Source of the DNA: Opisthocomus hoazin
Taxonomy: Eukaryota > Chordata > Aves > Opisthocomiformes > Opisthocomidae
Assembly: GCF_030867145.1 (NCBI RefSeq)
Contig: NC_134443.1
Location: 744,001 to 808,000, forward strand
Direction: 5' to 3'
Length of the DNA stretch: 64,000 nt
Shown: one piece after another, positions 1 through 10,904 of the stretch
Position numbering within the stretch: position 1 is the first letter of the stretch
Layout of the letters: each line of letters begins with the position of its first letter
Program-made: the position numbers and the translations under genes
Notes under the pieces: generated by a model
Database searches by the model: none
What the model saw: only the letters and a program-made list of their open reading frames with translations
What the model was told of the DNA's origin: nothing

Positions 1-250
1 TTCACCTTTATTAGTCAGCAAAACAAGGTTTATATAGCAAAGCAATTGCAGCATCTGATTGGTTAGACCCCTAATCCATATATAGGCAAAACTACTGCAA
101 CTCGTTGTGATTGGTGCAGAGCTGCATCTCGATGTGGAAGCAGTGCTGTGGCAGGAAATGACAGCTTGGCAGGAAGGAAGAGACAGTGTGGCAGGAAACG
201 GCGACGTGACGGTCCCCCTGCTCCAGTGTCCCGAGCTCGTCGTTCTACCT
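1..250 (-). mobile_element. Retroviral-type LTR, partial (cut by window edge)
   Basis: Read on the minus strand this stretch has two CCAAT-type boxes (about 46-65 and 107-120), a TATATAAAC box at 29-37 and an AATAAA signal at 7-12, in the order and spacing of an avian LTR promoter (U3 to short R). The upstream U3 limit is not clear; I place it near 250. The downstream part lies outside the window. Family unassigned; an old fossil copy. Confidence 0.6.
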
Positions 251-359
251 TCCCAACAGGGTTTCGTGTCCACTGCTCCCAAGGCTCACCTCCAGATCAG
301 AACCTGGGTTGCTCAACGGCACCAAGCTATGTCCCCTCTCGTCCAGCCAGGACTCCACA

Positions 360-735
360 GGGGACGGCATGGTAGCGGGTGGCAGCGGGCAGCAGGCAGC
401 AAGCGGAGACCATCCAACGGCAGCAATGTGCCTGCCAAACGACCTAGACCCTTGGGGGACGCCGGGGGCAAAGGTCCTTCACGCAGTGGGAGGGGACAGG
501 TTGTGTCGGGAGACCAACATGGAGTAGCCAACGAGCACGGCTACCCATAGCCCAGCGGTCCAGCAGCGGCCCCCGCAGCACCCACGCGCAGACGAGATCT
601 GGAGGCAGAGACCTGCACCCCCCCGCTCCAGTCCCGGCCCTGTCCCACATTCCTCTTTCTTGCTTCATTCATTAAAAGACTTGGATGTTGGCTTTGCAGA
701 GCCTCTCTCTGGCTGCGGTTGTTTGCACAGCGATC
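360..735 (+). repeat. Inverted copy of the 3' end of the unknown gene at 22-24.7 kb
   Basis: This segment is nearly identical, by eye above 90 percent, to the reverse complement of 22,092-22,470. Both contain the same run of landmarks: the agcgggcagcaggcagcaag block, the gacctagaccc block, the ggaggcagagacctgca block and an ATTAAA hexamer about 40 bases from the edge. Homology stops abruptly at gcacagcg in both copies. The segment looks like the 3'-terminal exon end and 3' UTR of the 22-24.7 kb gene, duplicated and pointing the other way, tail to tail with the RING gene. Confidence 0.8.
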
Positions 736-1985
736 CCTCCTCCTTTGATGCTCCCGCTGTGTTCTGTGCTCAGTGCTGTGGGACCTTCGCCAGCATCGGC
801 TCCTTGTTGCCCGCCATTCCCTGGAGGAAGCCCGGCCTCCCCGCTGACGGTGTGGTCTTCTGGAGTAGGATGGGACATCCCATGCAGGGCTTAAGCTCAC
901 CCCTCATGGCCATCCCTCCTCCTTTGGTGGTCCCACTGTGTTTGGTGCCAAGTGCTGTGGGATCTCCGCCGGCATCGGCTCCTTGTAGCCCGCCATTCCC
1001 TGGAGGAAGCCCGGCCTCCCCACTGATGGTGTGGTCTTCTGGAGTAGGATGGGACATCCCATGCAGGGCTTAGAGCTCACCCCTCATGGCGATCCCTCCT
1101 CCTTTGGTGCTCCTGCTGTGTTCTGTGCTGAGTGCTGTGGGACCTCCGCCGGGATCGGCTCCTTGTTGCCTGCCGTTCCCTGGAGGAAGCCTGGCCTCCC
1201 CGCTGACGGTGTTGTCTTCTCCTTGAATAAGCTGGGACATTCCCTGCAGGGCTTAGAGCTCGCCCCTCATGGCCATCCCTCCTCCTGTGCTGCTCCCGCT
1301 GTGTTGGGCCCTGAGCTCTGCGGGACCTCCGCCGGGATCGGTTCCTTGTTGCCCGCCGTTCCCTGGAGGAAGCCCGGCCTCCCCGCTGACGGTGTTGTCT
1401 TCTCCTTGAATAAGCTGGGACATCCCCTGCAGGGCTTAGAGCTCGCCCCTCATGGCCATCCCTCCTCCTGTGCTGCTCCCGCTGTGTTGGGCCCTGAGCT
1501 CTGCAGGACCTCCGCCGGGATCGGTTCCTTGTTGCCCGCCGTTCCCTGGAGGAAGCCCGGCCTCCCCGCTGACGGTGTTGTCTTCTCCTTGAATAAGCTG
1601 GGACATCCCCTGCAGGGCTTAGAGCTCGCCCCTCATGGCCATCCCTCCTCCTGTGCTGCTCCCGCTGTGTTGGGCCCTGAGCTCTGCGGGACCTCCGCCG
1701 GGATCGGTTCCTTGTTGCCCGCCGTTCCCTGGAGGAAGCCCGGCCTCCCCGCTGACGGTGTTGTCTTCTCCTTGAATAAGCTGGGACATCCCCTGCAGGG
1801 CTTAGAGCTCGCCCCTCATGGCCATCCCTCCTCCTGTGCTGCTCCCGCTGTGTTGGGCCCTGAGCTCTGCGGGACCTCCGCCGGGATCGGCTGCTTGTCG
1901 CCCACCGATCCCTGGAGGAAGCCCGGCCTCCCCGCTGACGGCGCTCGCTCCTCCCCAAGGAGGCTGGGACATCCTGCTCAGGCCT
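735..1985 (-). repeat. Tandem minisatellite, 183-bp unit, mostly coding
   Basis: The landmark gctcgcccctcatggccatc recurs with starts near 1261, 1444, 1627 and 1810, exactly 183 bases apart (61 codons). Older units near 899 and 1079 are 180-182 bases apart. The units from about 1080 to 1985 lie in frame inside the RING gene and encode Arg/Ser-rich repeats. The units below 1077 have lost the frame and lie beyond the stop codon. The exact period in the inner units suggests recent homogenisation; the outer ones are degenerate. Confidence 0.9.
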
Positions 1986-2561
1986 TGGACCTTGGTGCTC
2001 AGAGTCACGAGCAGAGTCCTGAGCCCTGCTCCGCTGCCGTCTCCTGCTGCTCGAGGGGTCGTAGCCCTGGCTGTGCCGATCCCTGCTGTGGCCATTGCGG
2101 TGCCGCCTCGGGGACCTGCTCTGGCCACTCTCTGGGGCCCTGGCGTGGTCACCACGGTGGTCTGTGCTGGAAAAGCTGTGGTGACGGCGGCCTGGGGAAT
2201 GACGCTGCCTCCTTTCTGCAGCGCGGGGCCGAGATCTCCCTCCTCGAGCACGGCTGGCAGAGCTGTTGTGCTGCCTGATGTCGTGCACCTCGTAGTTACT
2301 GGCTCCCACCTTGTGGTAGATGTAGGAGAAAGTCTGCTGGCAGATGGGACAGACAGCTCGGATGCAGGACCACTGCAGTATGCAGGGAAAACAGAAACTG
2401 TGGCTGCACCAGCCCAAAGAGGCTTCGTCGTTAATGGTGTCCAGGCAGATGGGGCATATTAGATCCTCAGAGGGATCCTCAGAAGCATTCTGTGGTGTGG
2501 CCTGGGGCACCTGGCTGCTGCTGTAGGTGCTGTCTCCTGCCAAGTCCTCCTGCGACGCCAT
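1077..2561 (-). CDS. Topors-like RING-finger E3 ubiquitin ligase with RS-repeat tail
   Basis: The exon begins at an acceptor (ttgtttgcag, exon from about 2569) and the first ATG at 2561 opens 494 codons. Residues 36-74 form a C3HC4 RING: C36, C39, C52, H54, C57, C60, C71, C74. The region after it (SYIYHKVGASNYEVHDI) resembles the segment following the RING in TOPORS. The rest is Arg/Ser/Gln-rich, ending in about five 61-residue tandem repeats (RNRSRRRS, QHRQRGGRASSRE). Known for the family: RING-dependent ubiquitin transfer; TOPORS also acts in sumoylation and sits in nuclear speckles, which an RS tail would fit. A 5' non-coding exon is probably upstream. The repeat number is likely polymorphic. 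Bird genomes carry several Topors-like copies, so orthology to TOPORS itself is not implied. Confidence 0.82.
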   Translation of the reverse strand: MASQEDLAGDSTYSSSQVPQATPQNASEDPSEDLICPICLDTINDEASLGWCSHSFCFPCILQWSCIRAVCPICQQTFSYIYHKVGASNYEVHDIRQHNSSASRARGGRSRPRAAERRQRHSPGRRHHSFSSTDHRGDHARAPESGQSRSPRRHRNGHSRDRHSQGYDPSSSRRRQRSRAQDSARDSEHQGPRPEQDVPASLGRSERRQRGGRASSRDRWATSSRSRRRSRRAQGPTQREQHRRRDGHEGRALSPAGDVPAYSRRRQHRQRGGRASSRERRATRNRSRRRSRRAQGPTQREQHRRRDGHEGRALSPAGDVPAYSRRRQHRQRGGRASSRERRATRNRSRRRSCRAQGPTQREQHRRRDGHEGRALSPAGDVPAYSRRRQHRQRGGRASSRERRATRNRSRRRSRRAQGPTQREQHRRRDGHEGRALSPAGNVPAYSRRRQHRQRGGQASSRERQATRSRSRRRSHSTQHRTQQEHQRRRDRHEG

Positions 2562-2569
2562 CTCGCACT

Positions 2570-3104
2570 GCAAACAAAAGAGACACAAAGCTCATGGCCT
2601 GCTCTGGAGACACAGCCTGTGGGAAGCAGCAAAGCTGGAGTTGCCTTCCCTGCCTCGGGGCCATTCTTGTGCTGCCGCCAGCGCCAGGGACCATCCCGGG
2701 GCAGACAAGTGACACTGGGGTGTCCCTGCGTGTCCCTGCTCTGAGGGCGGGGTGGTGACGGACCTCTCGGACACGTGCAGGCAGGGGCTGGGAAGGCAGG
2801 AGAGTGGTTCCTGGCTGCTCAGCAGCAGCAGCCTGAGCCTGGGGCCGTGGCGGGTCAGGACCAGCGCCCCGGGCCCTGCTGGTGTCCCCGTCTGGCAGAT
2901 CCTCTCTGTGCCCTCAGAAGGGAGCCTGCAGATGGGGGTCCTTCGTCCCTGCACCCGCAGACGTCTGTCCCCGACGGACAAGGACAGCATTGTGGCCCTT
3001 CAGGGCTGGCCACGCCCCAAAAGGATTGATGTCACGGCGATCAGTGACTCTCTGGTGACATCACAAATCTTTTCAGGGACCGTACCCAGAAGACACATGC
3101 TCCA
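2570..3104. other. Upstream flank of the RING gene, no coding signal
   Basis: GC-rich sequence with short open frames on both strands but no recognisable protein. It may hold a 5' UTR exon and promoter of the minus-strand RING gene, since that gene's coding exon starts right after a splice acceptor. I could not pick a start site. Confidence 0.4.
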
Positions 3105-3160
3105 GTCTCTAGGGACTAGATGACCTCTAAAGGTCCCTTCAACCCAAAAGCTCCAGGTCA
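3105..3160 (+). mobile_element. CR1 LINE 3'-end remnant
   Basis: The words ggactagatgacctctaaag and ggtcccttcaaccca match the conserved 3' UTR of CR1. Only about 55 bases are recognisable and the terminal octamer repeat is missing. Confidence 0.6.
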
Positions 3161-6100
3161 GCACATGCATTTGTGCAACGCATCTCAAGCCGACCTAGCT
3201 AGTGGGTATCAGAGTGTATGCCCTCACGCAGGAGTTTTTTTCACTCTTGCTTTGCAGTTATCTTGTAATTGCTCTCACTTACCCCCTCCTTTGCCCCCTT
3301 TTTAGGGTTGCAAGAAGAATGTTTTCAGAAGAGTTTAGGTTACTAGTTTCTTTGACTTGATCTAGCACAGGTGAGACGACACAGTTTATCAAAACCTACC
3401 CTGTCTCAGTGCTTGGCCCAGTGCAGAGCGGCATCGCTGCTCTGGGGTTTTCCTGGAGGTGGCAGAACCTCGAGACTGCCCCAGGATGATGCAGACTGGA
3501 TTTCAGCTGTTTTATGTAAAGTCCAAACTGCAACAATTCAACTTCAATGTTTTCCTTTGTTTACAGAGAAAGTCCTCTGGTAAAGTGATTGGGAGGAAGG
3601 TTACTCAGGCATAAAGACTCGGTGAGGGAGGCTCTCCAATACCAAACTTCTGCAAACTTTGGTGTTTTCTGTCTGCTTTCTGAACTGGTTGCTGTGTGTG
3701 TGGCTGGGAGGTCCAGATGGAAGGGCTGAGGGGTGCAGGATCACCTGAAAAGCTGAAAAGTTTGGCTGCTCGGCACGCCTGGCAAGCCTGTGTGAGTTCA
3801 GTCTTCTCAACGGCTCAGCACACGCCCAGATCTGTGGGGTTTTTCAAAGGGAGAGAAAAAAGTCCAGTGGTCACCCCAGCACAGCCTCTGTGCTAAACTT
3901 CATGTCCCTGTTCCTGAAATGCGAAGCAGTTCAGAGTTTCTTAACAAAAGTTTTAGGAAATCTTTGAATATACCTAAAGTAGCCTATGTTCCCTATGACT
4001 CATTCTTAGAAGTGACAGCCGGTTTTGTTCTGTTATTCTCAAAAATTAACCGGAGGCGCAGTGTATTGTAGAGTCATATTCCATTGAAAATATTTTGGCA
4101 AACTTGGAGTAACTGAAAATGTGGCCTTAAGACAGGAAGTGTTGACCATCCATAACAAACCAAGCGCGTTGATGGCAATACGACAAAAAATAAAACACAG
4201 TATCCACCTGCTACAGCATTAACTAAAGCTAGAAAATGCTAGCACTTATTCTGGCCCTGCAGTTTTAATTCTGCTCTGTGCTTCCCATGTGGTCACTTGG
4301 CAGGAACAGACAGGGATCATGTAAACACCGTACCCGAGCGCGTGCACACGCAGAAGAAAAGCTGAGGTTTTGTGAATCGCTTGATGTAGAAGTGCTCGGC
4401 CATGTGCCTTCAGCCTGCTTTAGAGTGTTTGTTGTGATTTTTGTCGGATTGTTTGTCCTCTCATTTCTGTGGTACAGAATTTACTTTTTATTCTGTACAG
4501 TCTTTTCTGCTGCTTGAGCAGAAGGGCAGAAACCTGCCACCGTGAGGAGCACAACAGAGATTTCTAACAACTAAGCTAAAGAAGTAATAGCTCTTTGAAA
4601 TTATACATTTTCTGCTCTCCCAAACGAGGCAAGCATTAGACCGTCAGGAAACTGGAAGCTGGTCCCGCTTCTGAACTGTATGTACAGAAGCAGAAGTCTG
4701 TCAGTATTTCTGGAAAGACTGGTAGCTGGTCATTCTGTTCACTTCTGGTTTTGTCTCGATGGGACAGCATCGGTTAATTTTCCCCACTCATTCTGAGTGT
4801 CCTTACAGGCCTTGACCAATCCTGTACCTTTTCTGCCATGCAGACCAGCTCTTTGTGGAGTCTGTAAAGCAACCCAGGGCAGGTTTTCTTCAGTGCACTT
4901 ACAAAAAAAATGATCCAACCTGTCAAATCAGGAACAATAGGAAGATCATGGACACGGTATTTTCTGTATAGTGATCGTATGGTTTACAGTGATTTAGTTA
5001 AGAAAATCAAATGGGACAAAAATAGACCCCTGAGAGTGGCATTTTGAGGAAAATTGCTATGTTGCCAAGAGCTAAGTACCAGCAACGAGAAGGCAAGGGA
5101 ATCCCCCGTTTCTGCGCCCCTGCCACCCACTCAATAAATCCCCAGGTTACACCAACTGATGAGTTGCATAAGGACAGAGATGATTACTTTTCTGTAGTTC
5201 AGCGAAAAAATTCAGCACATGCCTGTAAAATCATAAATCTGTTTACTAAATTGTATTCCTCTTACAGAAATAAGTAATCGAGTGTGTTAACTTTCTCTCC
5301 CATTCCTACATGCTGTGACTTCATGTGGGGAAAATACAGTACAAGTAATATCTCAATTTTCTCTAGATTGCACTTTTTAATTTTTAGTTCACGTTTCAGG
5401 AACAAGTAAGCTGAGATGGACTGGCCAGAAGCCCAGCTACGGAGCTCCAACAGAAGTTCATGTGTTGAGACTCCAGCCTTTCGTGTGTTCAGCCCCAGTG
5501 CTCATCCCTGATGTCAGTGTCTGTCCAGTCAATGGGGAAACCCCACTCCACTTTTGTATGTCCTTGTGCAAAGGTCTAAAAACGCCAAATAAAAGCAAAG
5601 CAGCTACTTAGAAAAGTTTAAGGCCTCAGTATAGAAATCACAGGTTCTTGGTGAGCCCCAAGCAAGACCGCGTTATTTCATCAGCTCCCGCTTGTACGTG
5701 CCCCTGGGTGTCTGCTCGGTCACTGTGCCTTTTGCTTGGAGTGTTTTGGTTTTCAGCTGCTTGTTAGGGAGAGCTTTCGTTGAGAAACATGGGATGATCT
5801 TGTGTTTGTGAAGTAACGGATGCTACTAACACCAGTGTTTAAGGTGACTTCTTAGCTGAAATAATTGGACAGAGGCTGAACCAGGGAGCCCACCAAAAGT
5901 TCCTTATTGGAACTAAGTTTTGGTACTGTTGTGCACTTTATTTCAAGGCTTTCCCTGACACCATGTCAAATTCTTTTTCAACACTTCATAACTCCTTAAA
6001 ACATCTCTAAGAAGCTTTTTAAAAGCTCTCCTTTACCAGATGAAGAACCTAAGGCATAGAGATTAATGGTTTATGAAGGTTCAGGCAGAAATTCTGTGGC

Positions 6101-6735
6101 ATTACCAGAAACAGAGGGCAAATTCCCTGAAAATGTGCGATTGTGTTGTTTGACCCTTTTTGTGTGGAGCCATGTTGTCCGTGCTTGCCATGGGGATTCC
6201 CGGTACGTATTAGTTACTGCATCGGGGTAAGGGTTGTTGTATCTAACTCTAGAGACTGTAACTGAAACCAACTGCTGATTTTTAAGCCACTGCATGTATG
6301 TGATGCCCCGTTATTCTTTCTCACTGATTTTTTAGGCTTGCAAATTAAAAAACTTTTCCTTTCAGACCTTGAGTAATTTCTTTAAAAGCAAAAGAAAAAA
6401 AAACATAAATTTGTTTCTTGCTTGGTTTTGGTTCTCCACAAAAAAGTCTCGCTAACAATGTCAGCACACGGTGCAGTGCCACAGGACTCTCAGACTCGAG
6501 TGAACACCTTACTGAGTGCTGATGGACAAGTTCTTCTGCCTCACCAGTGTGGGGGTGGGTGAGGCCCCTTCACACTTTCTGCTTCATCTGCCTCTTGTTC
6601 CCCACCACAGTCTTCACCAGGGCCAGGGTGTGCTGAGGGATGAGCTGTCTGGCCGGCAGCGAAAGAGGCCAGGAGCAACACTGTCTGCTCAGCACGCTCA
6701 CGGCGCTGCACATCTGAAGGACACCGTGGGTTTGG
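3160..6735. other. Intergenic, no gene seen
   Basis: Mixed-composition single-copy-looking DNA. Open frames are all short (under 85 codons) and show no family resemblance or splice-bounded coding pattern. I see no repeat of note. Confidence 0.5.
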
Positions 6736-6750
6736 GCTTGTTGTTCCAGC

Positions 6751-6756
6751 TTTATT
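6751..6756 (-). terminator. Polyadenylation signal of the MROH-like gene
   Basis: AATAAA on the minus strand, 54 bases after the TGA of the last exon, which fits a very short 3' UTR. Confidence 0.65.
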
Positions 6757-6809
6757 GAGAGAGAGTCGTGATCCAGAGAGGAGCTGCACCTCTGCCTGGC
6801 TCAGCAGCA

Positions 6810-9479
6810 TCAGCAGCACAGCGCTCGCAGGGTCCATCCCGACCTCGGCTGCACCCTGGGAGAGAGCAAGATGTGGATGGTCTGGTCTGCCAGGGCACGG
6901 ACGGAGGGTTCACTGTCTTCCTCCAAGGTCTGCAGGGCTGTGACCAACAGAAACAGAGCCGAGATGAGCCCCCGTGCCTGCAGAGACCCCCAGGCATCCC
7001 CTCCAGACCACGCTCCCTACTCACCGCTGCAGATCTCACAGAGCATCTCCTTGCTCTGGTCCCTGGAGGGGAGGCTGCTCCGTCTGGAGAAGAGGGCCGC
7101 GCGGCAAGCCCTAGGCAAAAAGCTCTGTCAGACCCCCTGCTCCCCAGCACGCTCCCAGCAGCGCAGCCCCCGGCCCTGTCATCTGGGCTGCATAGCCTCC
7201 CCCCATCAGCAGGGTGACCCCCCGGAAGAGCAGAAGCCAAGGGGGGGGCTGAGCAAGGTGCCACCAAGCCCACCGGCGTGGGCAGGGGGGCAGAGGGAGG
7301 CCCAGGCCCTGCACAGGGCAGCCGGGGCTCCGGCAGCCCCAGGGCTGCTCCTCGCTGCCAGCGCAGCAGTGGGGGCTGGGGCCAGGCTGCCCAGAGACGG
7401 ACTGGGGGCTGTGGCTCACCGATTAACCTGACGGCCGCCTCTTGCACAGAGGCCTGGGCATCCCGCAAGTACGGCAGGCTCTGATCCAGGTATTCCTCAG
7501 CCCTGCTCCTGTCCTGCACCAGCTGCAGAGAGAAACGGGCATGGGCACGTCGCAGAGCCTCCCCGGCCAGCCGGAGCAGGCCCTCCTCCAGCACCCCCTG
7601 TTGCTGAGACCTGGGGGAGCAGCCCTCACCCAGCCTGGGCCCTGAGGGTTGTCCTCACCAAGCACTTGCCGATCCTCCATGTCTGCTGGGTCCGCACCAG
7701 GTGCTTGAGCTGGTTCCAACTGAGGAGCTCTGCCTCAGCCAGGAGGGCTTCCCTGGAGGCCTGCAGAGCAGCAGAAGCTGGGAGAAGGCACCACGGTCTG
7801 GGGAAGGAGACCTGGTGTCCCCCTCCTCTTGGCTTTATCCCTGGGGCGATCCCACCCTTAGGAAGCTGGGACGTGCCCTGGCCCACATGCCTGGGGCTCT
7901 CTTCCCTGCACCGCTGCTGAGCTTTGACAGCTGTACCTTGGCCACGCTCTGCGTTTGGTCGCTCATGCGGAAGAACAGCGGGAGCAGGCCCATTCGCGCA
8001 TTCGTCTTCATCCGTCTCTTGTTGTTCCCCAGCACAGTCTTCATCAGGTCTCTGAAGAGGCAGATGGAGATCTCTCTCAGCTGGCTGAGCTCCTGGTAGG
8101 GAGAAGCACAACAGGACTTCAGCAACAGCAGCTCTCTGCCCACAGTGAGCAGTAGTGTTGGGATGGCTGATGGGAGGGCAGATGCTCCGGGGTCGTATTC
8201 TGCACACTGGAGCTGTGGGCCAGACCTGCAGCCAAGGCTGAATTGCCCTGGGCTCGTTAAAGGCCACTCCAGAGTCTCCTCCAGGCAGTGTCTGTGCCTC
8301 AGAGCGCTCTCCCAGACACCCAGCACTCCCCACCAGTGCACCAGCCATGCTGGGGACGAGCTCCCCACGGAGGGGCTGAGGAGGAGACTGGGGGCTACTC
8401 CTCAGCAATGCCTATGGGTCATGCCCCAAAGGCTCAGCCTCAGCCCCTTGCCACAGGGTCTGGGGAGAACGTATGTTCCTGCCCTGCAGCACAGCTGGGG
8501 AGCCCTCGGGGCTCTGGGAGCAGCTGCCAGGGAGCAGCTGGGCTGGGCTGCAGAACCCACAAGCCAACCCACAGAAGCCCAAGGCAGAAAGGAGAGGAGA
8601 AGACCCTGCTCCAAGCGCTGCTCGCAGGGCTGGGCTGAAGGGCAGCTGCCCTTGCTCAGTGCCCATCTGCGGGGCTCGGGCTCCCCCATCAGCCTCACCT
8701 CGTCAAAGAGGGGCAGGAGCTTCTCTGCCAGCTGCACAGCGATGGGGCTGGCCTCCGTCTTCTTCAGGCGACGCATTATGTTCTGGATGACAGCCAGGGC
8801 CTTTGTCTTGATATGTGCGTCGCCCTTCTGCAGGATCTTCATCATGTCTGGCAGGAAGACCTGCATTTTTCTGGCCTGTATGCAAAAGAGAACTCCCTTT
8901 TTACGAAAAGGTCCGTGCCAGGAAAGGTCGCCAGGCAGGCACTGGGCCCCACCACGGCAAGGAGGGCGCTTGGAGCAGTCACCCCACCATCTGACTCCCA
9001 GCCAAGGCCAAGCCACCACCTTACCCACTGCCCCAGCCCCTGGCTGCTAACATGGCTCCCCTTGACTGTGCGCTGCTCACCACCTCGCTTCTCTGCGACA
9101 GTGTGGCCAGGCCTGTGAGCACCAGGGAGAGCATCAGCAGGCTTGGATGCCTCAGGAACCTCCAGACTTTGTACTCTGGAGAACAGTCCTCATCTTCTGA
9201 ATCACTGGAGGCCAGCAGCTGAAAGAAACGCAGCAGTGAGCGACCGGCAGAGCTGGCGGGGCAGTGTGCAGCTCCTGGTTCCCACAGGCAGCGCAGGACA
9301 CAAGCATCGGGGCTATTTCTGGTAACTCACAGCCAGGCGAAGGATGCAGGTGTCCTCCAGGTACGTGCAGAAGAGCATGTTCTGCCAGCCCTTGAGTTGG
9401 ATGGATGGATAGATCCTTCAAAACTTTCTCCAAGGTCTGGGGTATGGAGAACATCACCTCCCAGACCGCCAGGGCAGTG
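6810..9479 (-). pseudogene. Maestro HEAT-like repeat (MROH-type) gene, 3' part, probably broken
   Basis: Eight exons with GT-AG borders read on the minus strand: 9479-9331, 9218-9081, 8875-8699, 8092-7937, 7760-7659, 7522-7420, 7110-7025 and 6937-6810 (stop TGA 6812-6810). Signatures typical of avian MROH proteins are FLRHPSLLMLSLVLTGL, MQVFLPDMMKILQ, EASPIAVQLAEKLLPLFDE, NARMGLLPLFFRMSDQTQS, ELLSWNQLKHLVRTQQTWRI and DRSRAEEYLDQSLPYLRDAQ, i.e. HEAT-like helices. Exons 2 to 6 are in phase and intact. Exon 1 carries an extra ATCC in a (ATCC)n run that shifts frame between KVLKDLSI and QLKGWQNMLFCTYLED. Exon 7 starts in the LAAR frame and ends in the RDQSKEMLCEIC frame. Upstream exons were not found; the family is usually much longer. 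Molecular role of the family is poorly known. Sequence error in the ATCC run is an alternative. Confidence 0.82.
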
Positions 9480-10020
9480 CTGCAAGCCAGAGCGCTCTGT
9501 CAGCAGGGCTGCCTCGGCCACAGCAGCACGGCCTGGGTAGGGCCCGCAGTACGCAGACCCGGCCTCTCGGGTGGGATGCCCTGGGCAGCAGGACAGGGCT
9601 GAGGTGGTGTCCCCGTGGGGCTGGGGAAGTGTGGTGATGGGGCTCTGGGTTGCTGTGGGTCTGGCCGACCCATCCGGGCTGGGAAGCATGGTGTGATGGA
9701 GGGCCCTGCTCCCCGGGGGGGTCCTGCAGTGTTCCTGGGGTCCGGCAACCAGAGAGTCTCCAGGCCCCTCTGCCCGCGGGGAGCAAGGCCTCCTGTCAGC
9801 CACCAGGTGAATCAGACATTCGAGGCTGTGCTGGGCTGGGGCTGTGGTGATGTTTTCAAGGTCCTCCCGGCTCCAGCGGGGAGCTCCCCCCCCCCCCGGT
9901 GCGGCCAGCAGGCAGCAGAGCCCCCAGTGCCCGCCCCAGGGCCCCACTCCCCTCATGGGCAGCCCCAGCCCTCACCTCAGCCGGGGCCTGCAGCAGAGCC
10001 TGCCCCTCCCACACAACATG
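9480..10020. other. GC-rich flank, upstream of the visible MROH-like exons
   Basis: No convincing exon. A minus-strand frame between 9,790 and 9,900 (EDLENITTAPAQHSLECLIHL, then gtggct) could be an exon but shows no family match. Contains a C10 run at 9,889-9,898. Confidence 0.35.
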
Positions 10021-10044
10021 GCCGCTGGCATCCCCTGCCCCGGG

Positions 10045-10136
10045 ACTACAGCTCCCAGCATGCCCCGGGAACCAACATGGCCACCCAGCAGCCCCTGCCC
10101 CAGGGCAGGCCCCAGGCCTACAGCTCCCAGCATGCC
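10045..10136. promoter_or_regulatory. Two ZNF143/THAP11-type promoter elements in a CpG-rich stretch
   Basis: actacagctcccagcatgcc at 10,045-10,064 is an almost perfect ACTAYRnnnCCCAGCATGC element, and cctacagctcccagcatgcc follows at 10,117-10,136, 72 bases downstream in the same orientation. Such elements are found close to transcription starts, often of bidirectional promoters. Candidates for the served gene are the MROH-like locus on the minus strand or something on the plus strand in the purine-rich tract; neither start is visible. Confidence 0.7.
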
Positions 10137-10164
10137 CGGGGCGCTCCTTCCTGCAGCCTGGCCC

Positions 10165-10625
10165 TGGGGAGCAGGGAGGAGGAGAAGCAGGGGGAAGAAG
10201 AGGGGGGAGGAGCAGGGGGAGGGCAGAGAGGAACAGAGAGGGCTGGTTTAGGGCTGGGGCAGGCAGGGACGGCAGACACACAGACGGAAGGGGAGAGCGG
10301 GGGGGGAGCAGGGCAGGGGCTGGGGGAAGGGCAAACCCTGGCCAGGAGCCGGCCCAGGGACGGAGGGGAAGGGGCTGGGGTGCGGGGAGAGGAATGGGGA
10401 CAGGGACAGAGGGAGAGGGAGAGAAGGGGAAGGGCAGGAGGAGGACAGAGGGACGGACAGACACGGGCAGGGCGAGGGGCCGAGGCGGGGGGCAGAGCGG
10501 CAGAAGAGGCCCCGGGAGAGCAGAGGGACAGAGAGACGGGACAGGGAGCAGGGCAGAGGGACGGAGAAAAGAGAAGAACAGTTGAGGAACAGGGAAGAGC
10601 AGGGCTGAAGTGGTTTGGGGTTTGA
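10165..10625. repeat. Long purine-rich (G/A) tract
   Basis: For about 460 bases the plus strand is overwhelmingly G and A (gggagagg, ggacagag, gagaagggg units), with only scattered pyrimidines. Open frames on both strands here are by-products of the composition. Such polypurine/polypyrimidine tracts can form H-DNA. Confidence 0.8.
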
Positions 10626-10904
10626 AGGGCAGTAAGAAGAACGCCTTGTTTTCAACAGCAGGCAGATAGCCAGGCCGATGACAACTGGTGTGCAGAGCTG
10701 AGCTGGGGCTGAGCTGGAGCTCCCTCCAGGTCCAGAGGACACCGAGCTCCAGCTGGGCTGTGCGGAGGGGAAGGTGCTCAGGGGTGGCGTTGGAAGAGGA
10801 GCGAAGAGCCGATGGCAGCTGCCGTACCCATCCTGCGCAGCCGTCTGCAGCCGTGGTTTTACAGCCCGGTCTTCTCCAGGGCAGTTTGGGTTCCCGTAAA
10901 GTAC

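Noticed and set aside
1031-2278. 415-codon plus-strand open frame
   Set aside because: Antisense to the RING gene. Its repeats are the mirror of the 183-bp units, and no domain is present.
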